DNA of 6,437 nucleotides from an uncultured Bacilli bacterium (GTDB lineage: Bacteria > Bacillota_I > Bacilli_A > ML615J-28 > CAG-698), in contig CANQVW010000091.1 of NCBI GenBank assembly GCA_947627395.1, positions 1-6,437 on the forward strand. The letters are read 5' to 3'. Under the pieces are notes generated by a model. The model searched no databases. It was not told the origin of the DNA and was given only the letters and a program-made list of their open reading frames with translations. Of the stretch, positions 4,235-6,437 are shown piece after piece. Position 1 is the first letter of the stretch. The number at the start of each line of letters is the position of its first letter. The translations under genes and the position numbers were made by a program.

Positions 4235-6437
4235 TTAACCACAAACAATATTAACCAATTTATTAGGTACAACAATCATTTTTTTAATTTCACCATTTAA
4301 AAACATTTTTGCTTTTTCATTATTTAAAGCTAACTGTTTTAATATTTCTTGATTGCTGTCTTTTTCAACTTCTACTTTATCACGAATTTTTCCATTGACT
4401 TGAATAATGATGGTCACTGTTTGTTCTTTTGTTTTTTCTTCATCAAAAGTTGGCCAAGAATCATAGGCCATGGTATGATGATTTCCTAAAACAATTTCAT
4501 TTAATTCTTCTGTGATATGAGGAGCAATTGGATTTAAAAGTCTTAAAAATCCTTCTAAATATGATTTAGGTACATTTGAATGTTTATAACATTCATTTAC
4601 AAAAATCATCATTTGAGAAATAGCTGTATTAAAATGAAGTTGTTCATAATCTTCTGTCACTTTTTTAACAGTTTGATGATATATTTTTTCTAATTCTTTG
4701 TTTTCATCAACAATTTGAGCGACTTCTGTATAAAGACGATACACTCTTTCTAAGAATCTTCTTGGTCCACCCACACCCTCAGTTGACCAAGGTTTGGTTG
4801 CATCTAATGGTCCCATAAACATTTCATACATTCTAAGGGTGTCTGCTCCATACTCTTTCACAACGTCATCAGGATTAATCACATTACCTCGAGATTTACT
4901 CATTTTTTCGCCATCTTCTCCTAAGATAATTCCTTGATTAAATAATTTTTGGAAAGGTTCCTTAGAGGTTACAACACCACAATCATATAAAACTTTATGC
5001 CAAAATCTTGCATATAAAAGGTGTAATACTGCATGTTCAGCTCCTCCTATATAAAGATCAACAGGCAACCATTGATTAATTTTCTTTTGTACTTTTGGGT
5101 CACTTAACTCTAAATATCCATCAACATCTTTTAGTAAGTAACCAATGTAATACCAACAAGATCCTGCCCATTGTGGCATAGTGTTGGTTTCACGATGTCC
5201 ATGAACTCCATCTTTACGTACGACTTCTAACCATTCTTTTGCATTGGCTAGTGGACTTTCTCCTGTTGAACTTAGAGATATTTTTTCTAACTTTGGTAGT
5301 TCTAATGGTAAATCTTTTTCTTGTAATACTTCAACAGTACCATCATCCCAGAAAATGACTGGGAAAGGTTCACCCCAATATCTTTGACGACTAAAAATCC
5401 AATCACGTAATTTATAATTCACATCACGATATCCGATTCTTTTTTCTTCTAAGAAGTCTAACATTTTTTGAATAGCATCTTCTTTATTTAAGCCATTTAA
5501 GAAATCAGAATGGATATGAAGACCATCTTTAGTCATAGCCCCTTGGGACATATCTCCTTCTAGGACTTGAATGATGTCAATACCAAATTTTTTCGCAAAA
5601 TCATAATCACGCTCATCATGAGCTGGTACAGCCATAATAGCACCAGTTCCATAACTAATTAAAACATAATCAGCAATCCAAATTGGAATTTCTTTTCCAT
5701 TGACTGGATTGATAGCATAAGCACCTGTAAAGACACCTGTTTTATCTTTGTTTAAATCGGTACGATCTAAATCTGTTTTACTTTTAGCAAAATCAATGTA
5801 TTGAAGAACTTCTTTTCTTTGTTTTTCTGTCGTTATTTCTAAAACTAATGGATGTTCTGGAGAAAGAACGCAATACGTTGCGCCAAATAAAGTATCACAT
5901 CTTGTTGTAAATACCTCGAAAGATTGATTAGAATGAGCTACTTGGAAAGTAATTTTTGCACCAACACTTTTGCCAATCCAATTTCTTTGCATATCTTTTA
6001 CAGATTCAGGCCAATCTAACAAATCTAAATCTTCTAATAATCTTTCCGCATATTTAGTGATTTTAAGTACCCATTGTTTCATGGGTTTTTTGATGACTGG
6101 AAAATGTCCACGCTCACTCACCATATGACCATTTTCATTGAGTACTTCTTCATTTGCTAATACGGTACCTAATTTTTCGCACCAATTCACTTCAATATTT
6201 TTTATTTCCGCAAGTCCTTTTTCATACAGTTTTGTGAATATCCATTGTGTCCATTTGTAATATTTTGGATCACAAGTTGCTATTTCACGATCCCAATCGT
6301 AAGATAAACCTAAAAAGGAAAGTTGATTCTTAAAAACTTGAATATTTTTATTGGTAAAATCTCTAGGGTCATGACCTGTTTGAATTGCATATTGTTCAGC
6401 AGGAAGTCCAAATGCATCCCATCCCATTGGGTGCATT
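4235..6437 (-). CDS. leuS: Leucyl-tRNA synthetase, 5' end cut by window edge
   Basis: It charges tRNA-Leu with leucine using ATP, in the cytoplasm. The visible 733 residues start within the catalytic domain at HPMGWDAFGLPAEQYAIQTG; family proteins are about 800-805 long, so roughly 70 residues including the HIGH-type motif lie beyond the right edge. The ATG at 6436 is thus internal, not the start. In visible numbering, the CP1 editing domain covers about 155-340, with the threonine-rich loop FTTRCDTL (176-183) and AVPAHDERD (269-277), whose Asp277 corresponds to the aspartate that holds the leucine amino group. The catalytic core resumes at RDWIFSRQRYWGEPFPV, followed by TNTMPQWAGSCWYY and KMSKS at 511-515. 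An anticodon-binding region and the small C-terminal domain (VTIIIQVNGKIRDK onward) complete it. Cys180 replaces the usual proline of TTRPDT. A terminator follows the stop, so it ends its transcript. Confidence 0.97.
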   Translation of the reverse strand, partial: MHPMGWDAFGLPAEQYAIQTGHDPRDFTNKNIQVFKNQLSFLGLSYDWDREIATCDPKYYKWTQWIFTKLYEKGLAEIKNIEVNWCEKLGTVLANEEVLNENGHMVSERGHFPVIKKPMKQWVLKITKYAERLLEDLDLLDWPESVKDMQRNWIGKSVGAKITFQVAHSNQSFEVFTTRCDTLFGATYCVLSPEHPLVLEITTEKQRKEVLQYIDFAKSKTDLDRTDLNKDKTGVFTGAYAINPVNGKEIPIWIADYVLISYGTGAIMAVPAHDERDYDFAKKFGIDIIQVLEGDMSQGAMTKDGLHIHSDFLNGLNKEDAIQKMLDFLEEKRIGYRDVNYKLRDWIFSRQRYWGEPFPVIFWDDGTVEVLQEKDLPLELPKLEKISLSSTGESPLANAKEWLEVVRKDGVHGHRETNTMPQWAGSCWYYIGYLLKDVDGYLELSDPKVQKKINQWLPVDLYIGGAEHAVLHLLYARFWHKVLYDCGVVTSKEPFQKLFNQGIILGEDGEKMSKSRGNVINPDDVVKEYGADTLRMYEMFMGPLDATKPWSTEGVGGPRRFLERVYRLYTEVAQIVDENKELEKIYHQTVKKVTEDYEQLHFNTAISQMMIFVNECYKHSNVPKSYLEGFLRLLNPIAPHITEELNEIVLGNHHTMAYDSWPTFDEEKTKEQTVTIIIQVNGKIRDKVEVEKDSNQEILKQLALNNEKAKMFLNGEIKKMIVVPNKLVNIVCG

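Overview
The window reads as ordinary chromosome of a low-GC Gram-positive bacterium (Firmicutes/Bacillota). It is AT-rich, has strong purine-rich Shine-Dalgarno sites, a textbook vegetative promoter and a lipoprotein signal. Tryptophan is read from TGG throughout, so there is no sign of a mycoplasma-type code. The style would fit a gut Erysipelotrichales- or Bacilli-like lineage, but that placement is a guess. All real genes lie on the minus strand, so transcription runs from high to low coordinates.

Layout in transcription order: (1) leuS, leucyl-tRNA synthetase, enters from the right edge without its first roughly 70 codons. It ends at 4235 and is followed at once by a strong hairpin terminator (4208-4234). 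(2) A predicted two-gene unit follows. It holds a membrane-anchored, HtrA-like serine protease lipoprotein without a PDZ domain (3167-4147) and a 110-residue cysteine-containing protein of unknown function (2788-3120). The unit has a plausible promoter at 4179-4207 and a hairpin terminator just after the small gene (2743-2785). (3) About 180 bases of AT-rich spacer (2564-2742) hold no gene, RNA or riboswitch that I can recognise. (4) A perfect-consensus sigma-A promoter (2535-2563) drives guaB (IMP dehydrogenase, 1026-2492) and guaA (GMP synthase, 1-1015, cut by the left edge). These two genes are 10 bases apart, and the guaA ribosome binding site overlaps the guaB stop codon.

guaB and guaA together convert IMP to XMP and then to GMP, the guanine branch of purine synthesis. 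leuS is an unrelated housekeeping gene. The protease and small-protein pair between them is the accessory part of the window. No mobile element, CRISPR array, tRNA, rRNA or phage gene was seen. I found no clearly new system; the least explained item is the small protein next to the PDZ-less protease. In two genes (guaB and the protease) the promoter and the Shine-Dalgarno site together show that the longest reading frame overstates the N-terminus, so shorter starts are given here.
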